Source: Agrypnia vestita (Eukaryota; Arthropoda; Insecta; Trichoptera; Phryganeidae). From it: 64,000 nucleotides of DNA. The notes under the pieces are model-generated. The model had not been told where the DNA came from, made no database searches, and saw only the letters and a program-made list of their open reading frames with translations. The stretch covers positions 62,001 to 126,000 of the forward strand of contig JADDOH010002057.1 in NCBI GenBank assembly GCA_016648135.1. The letters run 5' to 3'. Made by a program: the position numbers and the translations under genes. Of this stretch, positions 45,048 to 55,510 are shown in pieces (the first letter of the stretch is position 1; every line of letters starts with the position of its first letter).

Positions 45048-45120
45048 GGTCGTGTGGCGCAGCGGATAACGCGTCTGACTACGGATCAGAGGATTCCAGT
45101 TTTGAATCCTGGCAGAATCG
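45048..45120 (+). tRNA. tRNA-Arg(ACG)-like gene, possibly a pseudogene
   Basis: A 73-nt cloverleaf starts GGTCGTG. The D-arm region is TGGCGCAGCGGATAACGC, the anticodon stem is TCTGA/TCAGA with loop CTACGGA (anticodon ACG), and the T arm is CCAGT-TTTGAAT-CCTGG. It ends CAGAATC plus discriminator G. The CCA end is not encoded, as usual in eukaryotes. Problems: two mismatches in the acceptor stem (C4-A69, G5-G68), a T-C mismatch closing the T stem, and B-box changes (TTTGAAT for TTCGANT). The fold is recognisable, but function is doubtful. Confidence 0.72.
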
Positions 45121-45121
45121 A

Positions 45122-45130
45122 ATTTTTTTT
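45122..45130 (+). terminator. Pol III terminator T-run
   Basis: A run of eight or more T residues begins two or three bases after the tRNA-like gene, as expected for Pol III termination. Confidence 0.6.
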
Positions 45131-45393
45131 ACGGTCGAGAATATTTTATTCGTTGAAATTTTAATTACATTTTTGTTTTTTTATAATGTTGTATAAAAGT
45201 AATCAACACTGCGAGAAGAGAAGAGAGTAGGTACCTACCTATCGAACTGTGGTTTATTCCGCTCTGACTTATTAATCGGTTAGAAATACTGAATAAATAC
45301 TTTGTTTTAACTATATCTAAACTACCCGTAATTAAAAGTGGAAATTTGCCAGATACAATTGGCCGCGAAGCGGTTGACGTAGGCATAGGTAAA

Positions 45394-45425
45394 CAATTGT
45401 GTTTGCTGCACAGCAAACACAATTG
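45394..45425. repeat. Perfect 15-bp inverted repeat
   Basis: CAATTGTGTTTGCTG and its exact reverse complement are separated by CA. Flanking 'ggccgcgaagcgg' and 'ccgcgcagcggcc' words extend a looser palindrome on both sides (about 45360-45445), so this may be a small foldback element. Confidence 0.8.
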
Positions 45426-45734
45426 ACCGCGCAGCGGCCATCGCTGGCCGCGAAGCCGATTGCTTTCCTGCTAGTATTCTTTTATTTTACATGTGGGAAA
45501 CAAACATGAACACGCAACCGAAAATACATCTTTCATTCTGTCTCAGTCTACCTGATCACGCCTTCCCTAAATTGGTAGATTGATGATAACCAATACGGTA
45601 GTGTGAAAGGAATGATTCCCACTCTACCGGGAGAATCTTCCGGTATTCGGATTTATTATGTGGCGTGTATGAAAGTGTATCTGTATTGTATTGCAAGTAA
45701 AATAGGCACAGAGTTAGCATATTAATCAATAAAT

Positions 45735-45815
45735 TATGCAATTAAGAATATTGATGTGACACGAATTCCGTGTTCGTATCTCTATTTTTAAAAATAAAAA
45801 TAAAATAAAAATTAA
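45735..45815 (+). mobile_element. SINE 3' end fragment
   Basis: 'aatattgatgtgacacgaat', 'tccgtgttcgtatctctatt' and an A-rich tail (aaaataaaaataaaataaaa) match the 3' end of the 28067-28257 SINE. The head is lost. Confidence 0.68.
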
Positions 45816-45829
45816 ATAATACATTAATG

Positions 45830-46957
45830 CTCCGAGGTTTATTGAATATATTTCAACACGTTCAATGATCAATGATGAAACTCGCTACCTGTTAAAACCT
45901 CGCTAAAATGTAATTTATAGAAAAAAAATTCTTTAATCAATGTGCTATAAGTCATTGAATAGTTTGAAGGACAAATCATTATCAGAAATAAATTCTTCTG
46001 GGAATTCATAGGAGCATGGGTGTCGTGCTGGGAGATATTAAAGGGAGATTTGGGGGTGGTGGGAAAGGTTTCCTAAGTAATACCCCTCGGGGATGATTCT
46101 TTTGGACTTTTCCCGTACAGGGTGGAACACAGCCGGTCGTGACGGTTTCGGTGTCTGGACTGAGCGTTTTCTTTTGCCATATGCTGTTTATATAGGAGCG
46201 TGGACATGTGCTATCACTGCCTTCTAGTACCCTAGTGATGTGATATGGCTTTTCCTCATCTTAATAAATTTATAATATGATTTATGTGCTTTGTATATAT
46301 TGTTTTTATATGTATTTTATTAAATAAAAAGTATGACGCTATGTAAACGGTATTTGGCGATATTGTTATGCAACATGGCACCCACCACAAACCCAGGGCC
46401 ATTCTACGAGCAAAATCTCCCGTATTGGTCCTACTGGTTTTAATGCTAAAGCGGTCTCCTCGGACGAAACAAAAGCGCTCGTGCTGCGCGACAATGAGAC
46501 TGCACAAACCACACCGCTGTCTCTGGGGTGCATAAAGGAATGATAAAGAGAATAGACGATTTGAGACCTCTTACTCATAAAACGGATCTTGGCAGGCGGA
46601 GGTTAGCCATTTACTGAGTTGATGACCTTCTCTCTCAGTCTTAATCTTAATCAGTGTCTCGTTGCGAGATTCATATATTATGAGTCCTCGTGTGATTAAG
46701 ATGTTCCATCCTTGAACTTCAAACTTTTTCACGTATCTTTCCAGAAACGGGTGTATTCTGAGGCATAGGGCTTTCTCTTTTCCTCCCTCTTTCTTCTTTT
46801 TTTAATATTTACTGACATCAATGTACTCCATCGCAGGCCGCGGTTTCTCAGTATTATAATCACCAATTTTACCACTACAACCTCCTATAGGTTTTGGCCT
46901 TCTCCATTGATCTAGATATTAAAAATATACCGTAGGAAAAAATTGCATCAAATAAAT
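45830..46957. other. Intronic sequence, one dispersed-repeat match
   Basis: Contains the partner of 7860-7935 at about 46370-46445. A slightly GC-richer area lies at 46010-46200 (gggagatttgggggtggtgg, agccggtcgtgacggtttcg) with no recognised product. A short LINE-like fragment (cctcctataggttttggcct) lies near 46880-46910. Confidence 0.3.
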
Positions 46958-47282
46958 TTTAAAAAACTAACCCATAAAAACCAAGTTTTTATTACACTCC
47001 CTTTCTCATTTACTATTGGAAACTGGCGCTTAACCTACGCGTTGGGCTCGAGTCGGGCGACGCTACGAAAGCAAGTAATAAAGAATTTCGAAAAATCCAA
47101 AATTATACTATAATTATTAATTTTTTTAACGAAAATTTGTTAGATCATTTTTATCATCGCCACGAGTCTGTCTACAAAGTTTCAGCTCGATTGGATTACG
47201 GGAAAAGGGTTAAAAATCGATCCAAAGTTTTTTCGTCAGACATGCAAGCAGACGATACGAGTTAAAAGAAAGGGAGTAGAAA
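46958..47282 (+). repeat. Dispersed repeat family E, copy 4
   Basis: The most complete copy: 'cccataaaaaccaagttttt', 'acactccctttctcat', 'cacgagtctgtctacaaagt', 'ctcgattggattacgggaaa', 'atcgatccaaagttttttcg' and 'gttaaaagaaagggagta'. The ends ACTCCCTTTCT and AGAAAGGGAGT are inverted, giving the family a transposon-like outline. Confidence 0.8.
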
Positions 47283-47524
47283 TCACAAAAATCAATAATG
47301 CTCAATTCAATATGCACTTATGGCATAATTTTCTTACTTATACTACCGATGGTCGACCAGCCTGATACGCCACCTTATTTCAAAATTAATAATAGTCCTT
47401 GTTTCAGAGCGACCTGAAGTCGCGCCCTAACCTAAGCCTAGCCCAATTATTGGCCAATACTATACACGTGGTCTAACGTTTACCCGACTACCAAACACAT
47501 TAATTTACCTCCAGATGGGTTTCA

Positions 47525-47725
47525 TAGTTCAGCGATATGACAATCGTCTAGTAAGCAAGCTATTGGGGGTTAAATCCTTACTCCGAGAGACCAGGACGTT
47601 AATTTTATTCTCATAGTTTTGTAACACAAATGCTTAACTTTGTTTGAAATTACTAAAATATTGATGTGACGTGTATTCTATGTACGCATTTCTATATTTT
47701 AAATTGAATAAAAAAACTTTGCTTA
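47525..47725 (+). mobile_element. tRNA-derived SINE, degraded full-length copy
   Basis: A decayed head (gttcagcgatatgacaatcg, B-box-like gggttaaatcct) leads into 'ctcatagttttgtaacacaa', 'aatattgatgtgacgtgtat' and 'ttctatattttaaattgaat'. It has the same order as 28067-28257 but is more diverged. Confidence 0.68.
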
Positions 47726-48316
47726 TTTTTACAACGAATATCAATGTACCTTAATAATTATTATTATAAAGATTTTATATGAGAAAATTTAATTTTACGA
47801 AGAAAATTACACTCAGATGCGTGTATTATTCCACCTATGGTATTCACAAAGTTACTGAATGAGTGTAGAAATGTTATTATGGATGTACAAATAATACACC
47901 CCAAACCCTGTAGAAACTTTTACGCATTTTTATGACATAATTTTAAATAATATTTCACCCGGGAAGCCTCCAAAAAACGCATTTTTTGCCTAAAAATCAA
48001 GTCTTAAATTCATGGAATCTGTGTTCATTAATAAATCAATCTGATATCACGCAACCCCTACCTGGAAAGCATTTATATTTAAATTCAAATCAGACACCTC
48101 GAAGAAAAATATTTTATATCTTCTAAACGCAGTGCTGTCGTGTTATATAAGACGCAATATCGTTATCCTGTTACAAATGAGGGTAAAGTGTAAGATATTA
48201 AACGAGACGTGACAGCATGATGCTCATTAATTTTTGTTCGTGTGTTTTATGTTTTCATCTTTTTTGTTTTCAGTCAAACATTGTTAAAAATGTTAGAGAT
48301 ATATTTTTTTAACCAA

Positions 48317-48480
48317 TATATTAGATAACTGTTTTGATTTCTGTATCTATTTGAAATTAATCTTTCCGATTATTTATTATCTTTTCAATAATCTATAAAG
48401 CTATGTTATCGTTATTGTACATTAATGTTACATTGATTTATTATATTACAAAATTCATTGAAAAATTAAACTATTGATAA
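48317..48480 (+). repeat. Dispersed repeat family D, copy 1
   Basis: 'gataactgttttgatttctg', 'ccgattatttattatctttt' and 'tgtacattaatgttacattg' recur in order at 61218-61365 on the same strand. Non-coding. Confidence 0.72.
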
Positions 48481-50013
48481 ATTATTTTTTTTCATTGCCT
48501 TTTTGATATTTGCCTAACATCTTTCCTCTCGCTTTCCTGCAATCTGTGGCAGTGATTTCGTGAAAAAGGACGGAATTGCGTAACAGGAAATAAGAAGAGC
48601 GCAATTTCATTTAACCAATGAGCGCGCGCGGAGTACGCAACAAGTATCTATATTATAAACAAATCAATATCCAGCAAGTGCCATCACAGCGGAGACGCAC
48701 ATTACCAGCCAATGCTTCTGATTTTGTATATATGTTGCGAGGCTGGTACGGCGGCACATTACCGCCATCTAATAAAAAAAACATATAATTGACCAAACAC
48801 ATTTCTAAACAAAATGCGTAAGTAGATATACAGTACCTACCTAGTGCGGCAAAATTCAATAATAAATAAATGCACACACATTTTCTTTACTTGTACTTAC
48901 TCATTAATAAATACCTATATAGGTATTAGCTTTTTTAAATTTTGATGTTAATTTCTGTTGCTGCTCAACTGATATTTTTAATTGTCAAATGTCAAATGTT
49001 ACACATCACATGCGACTAGTATAAGGCTCGCACGTTTTTTTTTGTTTAGGCAGTGGGTAGGTACATTGAATGAAGCGTAGATAATAAACGTATTTTTAAG
49101 TATATATAAGTTTTTAAGTATATATATATATATAAATATACTTACAAAATCCAAATAACATATTTATCTGACGGAATATTATAATGTTCGGAATATTATA
49201 AAAATTTGGATAAAATATAACGTGATGATACATATTTAATTTCCATTTACTTCGCCAAAATTTTAGTTGAATACAACTTATTTAAAAGTACTGATTGCCC
49301 GCCAAGTGGGCATGGTTTTTTGATTTATTAAGGCTGTAAAATATTACTGAAAGATGTGCTCACAAAGGTCACCGATTAACAAAGGTTGGGGTTAAAACCT
49401 CTAAGGAGGTAATGTAAGCCCCAGATTAGGGTGTCCGGGGAATTGGGGATGTATCGTAATCAACCGTGGATGGATGGAAACTAGACGATAAATTGTTAAT
49501 TCTCTTATTTTCTATGTCCACGGAATAAGACAATATGAGATCAGTCTCGGAGATTAAGTTGAGATAAAAAGATCAGTACCTTGTGCACGTATTAAGAATT
49601 TGACGTGGAGATAAAATCAGAGATCATCACTTTAGATTGGTAGATCGAAACAATCTCAAATACGTGAATATAACGCTCAATTTCAACGTCATATATAGGG
49701 TAAACAATGTAATACGCCCCACGTTTTGTATTGATGAGTTTAAATAATATCGATTAAGAATTTAAGAAAAGAAAATGTAGTGTCACAACAATATTAGTGT
49801 AATTAAAATACATATTTGACCAAAGTAAATCATAGTAATCGGCTAAATAAAAAATATAAATAAACAAGCAAGGACGTACGAGTATTATTTGTGACTTGTG
49901 GTAATACACACATTCGAAATCATTAAAAATAAAAAACAAATGTATAATTTAAAAGGAATGTGTGTTTTCTTGAAATCCACAGATCTGACAAAAGTTCTCG
50001 TACATAGCACAAA
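48481..50013. other. Intronic sequence, no gene recognised
   Basis: A strip at 48625-48780 contains 'ccaatgagcgcgcgcggagt' and is less AT-rich. A (TA)n run lies near 49119-49135. No recognisable frames apart from the gene that follows on the minus strand. Confidence 0.3.
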
Positions 50014-50644
50014 TCACAGGCAGCTATTTTCACATTGAATGCATTTGATCCGATCATCTTTCGACTTCGTGTAGCGACAGTCCTCCTTGCACTCAACGCA
50101 ATTCTCGCTGTCCTTACTTGCTTGAAATACATCTATTTCCTTACTCAAAACATTCTTCATAGCGGATTCACTCCATTCAGCCCTCATACTAGTTCGCTTG
50201 TACTGAAGAGGGATATCTGTAAGTATAAGTAAGTAAATTAATTAGTCTTACCAAAAAGCTATAGTAAAGGGTCATTTTACTCCATCATTTTACACAAAAC
50301 AGTTTTGGGTAAAACGACCCGTTATTATAGCATCACTTTTCAAAACACTAAACGAACAACGGTGAACAAACATCACAATTAAGTATAGGTTACGTCATAA
50401 TAACACTTATTTTTATTGTCAGGTATTGAAGCAATTATATTTCACACAATAAAATTACAGGCAATATTACTAAACATAAGTAAAACTTACCAAGAGTTAA
50501 TTTTTCTCGAATCTCTGAGAATGGTTTGTACACGGTCCACCACGAAACGCGAGTGTTGTCTAAAAAGAATCTTGTGAGACAAAAATCTCGTAAAAATCTC
50601 ATCTGTGCACATGGGCCATTAATTAATCTTACGTACTCATTCAT
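50014..50644 (-). CDS. Nested two-exon gene: psq-like helix plus cysteine cluster
   Basis: Exon 1 runs 50644-50491 (ATG at 50644, donor GTAAGT) and exon 2 runs 50216-50014 (acceptor ttacag, stop TGA). The join is in phase (G|AT, Asp) and gives an uninterrupted 118-residue protein. Exon 1 reads MNEYVRLINGPCAQMRFLRD... and is unrecognised. Exon 2 begins DIPLQYKRTSMRAEWSESAM and resembles the first helix of psq/pogo DNA-binding domains. It ends with CVECKEDCRYTKSKDDRIKC and IQCENSCL, like the zinc-binding tail of pogo-type transposases. The DDE core is absent. A +1 shift at the stop would continue with CAMYENFCQICGF, so the finger may be truncated by a frameshift. It is a deletion derivative or a small domesticated gene; expression is unknown. 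Confidence 0.6.
50258..50331. repeat. 74-bp hairpin inside the small gene's intron
   Basis: 23-bp arms, GCTATAGTAAAGGGTCATTT and its mirrored partner, pair with three mismatches around a 28-base loop. It lies within the 274-bp intron between 50490 and 50217, so it would be present in the unspliced RNA. It is probably a small MITE. Confidence 0.75.
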
Positions 50645-50986
50645 TACTCAAATTCAATTTGATATTAATACATTAAATCAGTCAGTAAATAAATCTTGAA
50701 TAAATATAATTAATAAATTATCTTAATCCTACCTGTCAACTGAGTACTTTACATTTACATAACTTCACATTCACTATAATTTGAAGATTATTTTAATTGA
50801 CAGCTGATAACGATACAAAAATCTTATAAACGTGATTCTAATAACAATTGTCACTCAATGTCTGCATAGTATTCAGATTAAGATAACTGTTTCTTAAATC
50901 TGGACCTAAGGTCTGGAAAGGTTTCGCCCGAAAATAAGTATTTTTAAAAATCGGAAAAATTTCGCGGAACCTTTTTTTTAAGAAAA

Positions 50987-51160
50987 ATGAATTGCGAAGT
51001 TGCAAAAAAACCGGTCGCCAGAATAAGAAAAGTTGGGCTCATGGTAGGTCGCGACAATGCCTGGCATGTTATCACACCACCCTGCCGACCACAAAAGCCT
51101 CAGGAAACGGTTGACTTTATCTTTCGAATGGAATGCTTGCATTGTGTATTTTTGCTCTAA
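50987..51160 (+). CDS. Hypothetical 57-residue ORF
   Basis: An ATG-started frame reads MNCEVAKKPVARIRKVGL, MVGRDNAWHVITPPCRPQK, and PQETVDFIFRMECLHCVFLL before TAA. It is shorter than most chance frames here, but its composition is less AT-driven than its neighbours. The surrounding 50920-51130 block is GC-richer. I recognise no family. It could be an exon or remnant read on either strand. No supporting promoter or splice evidence. Confidence 0.2.
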   Translation: MNCEVAKKPVARIRKVGLMVGRDNAWHVITPPCRPQKPQETVDFIFRMECLHCVFLL

Positions 51161-51169
51161 ATTTATACG

Positions 51170-53117
51170 GAAATGTATACAGACCCCAGATTAAAAAAAA
51201 CTTAATTGTAAACAATACCTCACCAATGTGTATATTGTATAATAACTATAACACAATATCTCCGCTCTTAATAGACCCATCAATGATTTGGACATGTTCT
51301 CAAATTTTTCTCGAATACCGGAAAAGAATAAAACACTAAATGCTAGAATGTTCATTTTCAGATATAAGGTAAAAATCAAATATTATCTTTTTCGTTCATT
51401 TGGTGCTATTTTACACACCTTTTCATTAATATTTTCAACACATTTTCACACAACTACACGTCGGTACCTCACGTGAGTTAGTCATTTTAATACTAAACAC
51501 TATAAAATACTCATGCCTTATTTATAAAAAAAATACGCGGCATTTAAAACTTGTGCGATATCCATTCCCATATAACTAGGAAATTAACATAGATAGGATT
51601 ACGGTGCAGTATTTTGTGCATTGGCTATAGTACTAATCTGTATACTTATATATATGATGTATTTTATTAATCATTTCATTTTGCATTCAAATATGTTAAC
51701 ATTGCATTATGCGTATTGAACATGGAACTGGAAATTAATTACAATTTTATCAATTAAATTAAATCACTGGTCACTAATTTCGTAATTCCCACTAATTAAT
51801 TATCTTTAGAATATTCGCTACACTTTTGTCTATCACCAGGTCGCTTCGCTGTGGATCGCACGCTAGATCGCACATAAGTACCCACTCTACCGCTTGTCTA
51901 TAATAAAACACCTTTCTGTGGTCGCGCCGTTCACTTGTCATTCATCAAAAATAACTCTGGCCCGATGTGCACCCGCCTCGCTTAAATAAACAAATGTTGG
52001 TTTCGCGTTACATCGAGAACGTTCAACCGGTTTCTCTATTTTTCTAGTGATTGTGATTTATTCTAGAATAGCTCAATTGCTTCTAGATTTACGTAGTATC
52101 TTCGAGAGACTTTGATAATGTGTAGTTACTATTATTTTAGACTTTCGTCTTTCAATATCAAATATATTTAGAGTATTTGTAAGCTACGATGTATTGTATT
52201 GTCAAATTGTAATTTGCGCTTGTGATGAACATTTTTAGAAGAGTTTTTGGTGATTTAGATATTTTTATTATGTGAGGGATACAGAAACAAATCGACCACA
52301 ATGCAATCGACTAAACTGAAATATTTGTAACCGATTTTATAGCCAGATGGAATATTTTAAAATAAAATCATGATTAACATGCAAAACGGTTATCAACAGC
52401 AACTATTATATGTGAAACTGTCACATTATCTCGGGTAATAATTTTCATACATGTGGTCCTCAATTTGTGTCAATTGCAAAGTGGTAGTTTTGCATGGAGA
52501 GAAAAGTGAACCAACCGATACTAATCCATCTTTATCTTTATTGTGTTACACGAGAGCTTGTGGACACGCGCTTTATGAACTAAATAGTTGGAATTCTTAT
52601 TAAATGAGTATTTTTTATTAAATCTACTATTTTTAGTGGAATGAAATAACAAATAACTGTACCCAACCGAAGAAGATTCGTATTATTTCTTTCATCGATT
52701 TTTCAATATAATAAAAATTCAAATCGCAGCATTGCGAAATTCCTTATTTTCTCAATAACACTTTTTTCTGTTTTCACCAGAACCATATTCCCACGAATTG
52801 AAATTCTTGAAAAAAATTCTCGCAGTATTACACACAAAAGGCAACAAATGGTATTTGTAATATTTTCTCTTTGAAACAGCCTACGCTCTTTTATATCGTT
52901 TAAAATATCTCATTGAAAACGTAAGGCAAACAAAAAATGATTATAAATTCAATCATTTTTAAGTACTTAGGAAATTCTATATACACAGAGTATAAAATTG
53001 TACAGAGTTGAAATAAACCACTTCTTTAAGCGAGGAGACTGGGGCACACAGGAAGTATGACGAATACATTTAAGACATTTATAATCCAATAAAAGTGTTT
53101 TTTAATAAATATTATAG
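51170..53117. other. Intronic sequence, no gene recognised
   Basis: A balanced-composition block at 51830-52050 (gtcgcttcgctgtggatcgc, gtggtcgcgccgttcacttg) stands out but carries no identifiable protein. The rest is AT-rich. Confidence 0.3.
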
Positions 53118-53900
53118 ATGTCTCATACAGACAAAATTATATTTTTTTACTAGCTGTTCATACACGGGTTAAGGATTAAGTTGAAAATAAATTTGTGGGG
53201 GGAAACAAAGGTTCGATTCTAACGGTACAGATTTGCATAAAAAATATATCAGGGGGAGAGGAAAGGGTAAAGGGGGAGGGAGGAAATGTCACCTATGTTA
53301 CCCGCCAGGTACTAAAGAATAAGTTTGCAAATTTTGAGTCCGATCGGTCGAACGGTATAGATTTGCATCGAAAATGTATCAGGGAGGGAAGGGGTAAAAA
53401 AAGAGAGGGGAAATGTAACCTATGTTACCCACCGGGTCCTAAAGCATAAGTATGCAAAATTTGAATCGAATCGAACAAACGGTGTAGATTTGTATAGAGA
53501 ACAGACAGACAGACAATGAGTTTTATAGGTTTAGATGGGAAAATAGGTATGGAAGTCTTTTTTTGGGGGTTCCTAGGGCTTACGACCTATCGTACGGCTG
53601 GATTAAGTGATCACTTTACAAAATTTAACGTTGACCATTTATTTCCACCCATAATAGAATACCACATTTATAATTTTTTGGAAATTGTATATATATTTAA
53701 GTTTTACAACCTGTTTCATATGTGTGTTGCAATTATCATTAGTGCCACCCGCGTCCAAAGCCTTTTCATTCCCCTAATCAAATTCAAATGTTACTAATCT
53801 TACCGAATCTTTAACATTACACTAGAATACGCCTACAAATTATTTCAATTTTTAATTCCTTTTTAGACCAGTATTTTTGAGTTTGTCCAAAGTATTTATT
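53118..53900 (+). repeat. Family A copy interrupted by a family F insertion (A4)
   Basis: The family A 5' end 'tagatgtctcatacagacaa' stops near 53155. About 375 bp of family F follows, then family A resumes with 'gggaaaataggtatggaagt' and 'cttacgacctatcgtacggc' and continues to about 53900. It lacks the terminal palindrome. The nesting gives a relative order: F inserted after A. Confidence 0.72.
53155..53530 (+). mobile_element. Family F insertion with internal 130-bp tandem units
   Basis: Starts 'tagctgttcatacacgggtt' and ends 'agacagacagacaatgag', the usual outline of a truncated arthropod non-LTR 3' remnant. The word aacggt(a/g)tagatttg(c/t)at appears at 53221, 53351 and 53478, so the core is two or three imperfect copies of a unit of about 130 bp containing G-rich 'gggagaggaaagggtaaagg'. 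The 84-codon open frame here is a product of repetition. Confidence 0.68.
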
Positions 53901-53929
53901 CTCGCATATTTAAATCCCTTAGTAAACAA

Positions 53930-54095
53930 AACGTATTTTTACAATAGACGTTATTTTATATATTTAAAAAAATCCAAACCGAGATTCTTCAAGTAAAAAC
54001 GTCACTTTGTAATAGAGTGCAACTTATTTACTAAGAATTATAATGTTTAAGACATTTAGTTTTGATCTTTTCATAATTATTTCAAAATTAACAAG
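53930..54095 (+). repeat. Dispersed repeat family C, copy 2
   Basis: It shares 'cttcaagtaaaaacg', 'gtaatagagtgcaacttatt' and 'gatcttttcataattatttc' with 24655-24830, in order and in the same orientation. Confidence 0.65.
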
Positions 54096-54109
54096 ATCAT
54101 ATGTTGCAT

Positions 54110-54420
54110 TATAGCTACAGTAACTTATACAGAATATAAAAAAATATTCGCTTTAAAACCTTGCAGAAATTTATAAAATATTTTTTGTATGATTGTCATT
54201 TTATTTGACTTGTATTAAAGAGAATATTTTTTTATATTTCATAAGTTACTGTAGTGGTGATCCAACACTTTACAGAAAGTAGGTAAGTCAGAAATATGAA
54301 GATAAATGCTAAAAAACTTTGATGTCGCTTATATCCGTTATTGTCGACATTTCACCCAAAGGGTAAAAAATATCTTCTATTCAAAATTCAACGAAGAAGA
54401 CGCCCCCAAAGTGGAACCAA
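54110..54420 (+). repeat. Foldback family, right half (62223 subtype)
   Basis: 'aagttactgtagtggtgatc', 'aactttgatgtcgcttatat' and 'gtcgacatttcacccaaagg' match the right half of the 62223-62770 element. The terminus is lost. Confidence 0.62.
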
Positions 54421-54429
54421 ACGCGGAAC

Positions 54430-55125
54430 CAAAACGCGAACTAAGAAATATTCGTTAGTTCATGTCTATATATTTTGGTGGCCTGTGTATACATATTATT
54501 TTTTAAATTCCTTTCAGGTACTGGCCACAAGTTTATATAAGTTTAATATAAACGGAAAAAACAATGATTAATATCTAAAGATCGGATGGTTTGTGAAGGG
54601 CTATTTTTCTGAAAAGTATGACACTTAATAAGAACTGCAGGTGTTATTGTGTTATTATCGTGAACCCATTAACCCAGGTCCAACCCAAATATGCATACAT
54701 AAATAAAACATGGATAAACAGTGGTTTTGAGTCGTTGTTTTGTATTCTAAAAAAAGTTCATTTAAATTCACCTAAAACAATATTTTTAGTAATGATATCT
54801 CTACCTGATGATATCTCCATCTGATATCCTAATATGAATATGTTTATTGAATCTTGAATTAAATATTTACTTACCACCGACTTAGATGCTTTCAACAAGT
54901 GTGTCGTTAACGAATTGAGTGTTACATTACATAACTTATTCGTTAGCTACTTATTATGGAGAGGATACTCATTAAATAATTGAGGATAACAAGTAGATAC
55001 GGTCTCAAGTAGAATAAGTAACCTTCAGATATACCGACGTGTATTGCTATGTTGCCGGGATATTTCACCTCATGTTACAAGAATATCTTTTTAATATTAT
55101 TTTGTAACAAGAGGTAGACTAGTAA
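54430..55125. other. Intronic sequence, no feature recognised
   Basis: Two short open frames (54341-54571 and 54618-54824, +) lack recognisable domains; the first starts inside a foldback remnant. Confidence 0.3.
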
Positions 55126-55510
55126 ATAGGGTGTCTCATAACTAGTAGCAAAAACTCGGAAAGAGTCTTCTTCGTGCAATTTCGAATTGAAAATATTCTT
55201 TATGCTTTGGGTAAAATTTCGACATTTGCATTTTTTTACAATATTTTGATGTATTTTCTGTCAAATGTTAGAGTATCGCTACAGTAGCCTATACAAAATA
55301 TAAAAAAATATTCGACTCGATACAAGTCAAATTAAAATATTAAAACCTTGCGGAAATTCAAAAAATACGTATTTTTAAGGTTTTTGTCATTTTATTTGTC
55401 TTGTATTAAAGAAAATATATTTTTTAAATATTTTATATACGTTACTGTAGTGATGCTCCAATATTTTGTAGAAAGTAAGTCAGAAAGTTTGAAGATAATT
55501 GCTAAAATTA
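55126..55510 (+). repeat. Foldback family, 62223 subtype, right end truncated
   Basis: Begins with 'agggtgtctcataactagta' (compare CAGGGCGTCTCATAGCTAGT at 62223), then 'cttcttcgtgcaatttcgaa' and a mirrored centre, and stops before the second terminus. Confidence 0.72.

Noticed and set aside
53195..53449. 84-codon G-rich frame as a protein
   Set aside because: It is created by the 130-bp tandem units of repeat family F.
54341..54571. 76-codon frame MSTFHPKGKKYLLF...
   Set aside because: It starts inside a foldback half and is not seen as a frame in the sister element at 62223.
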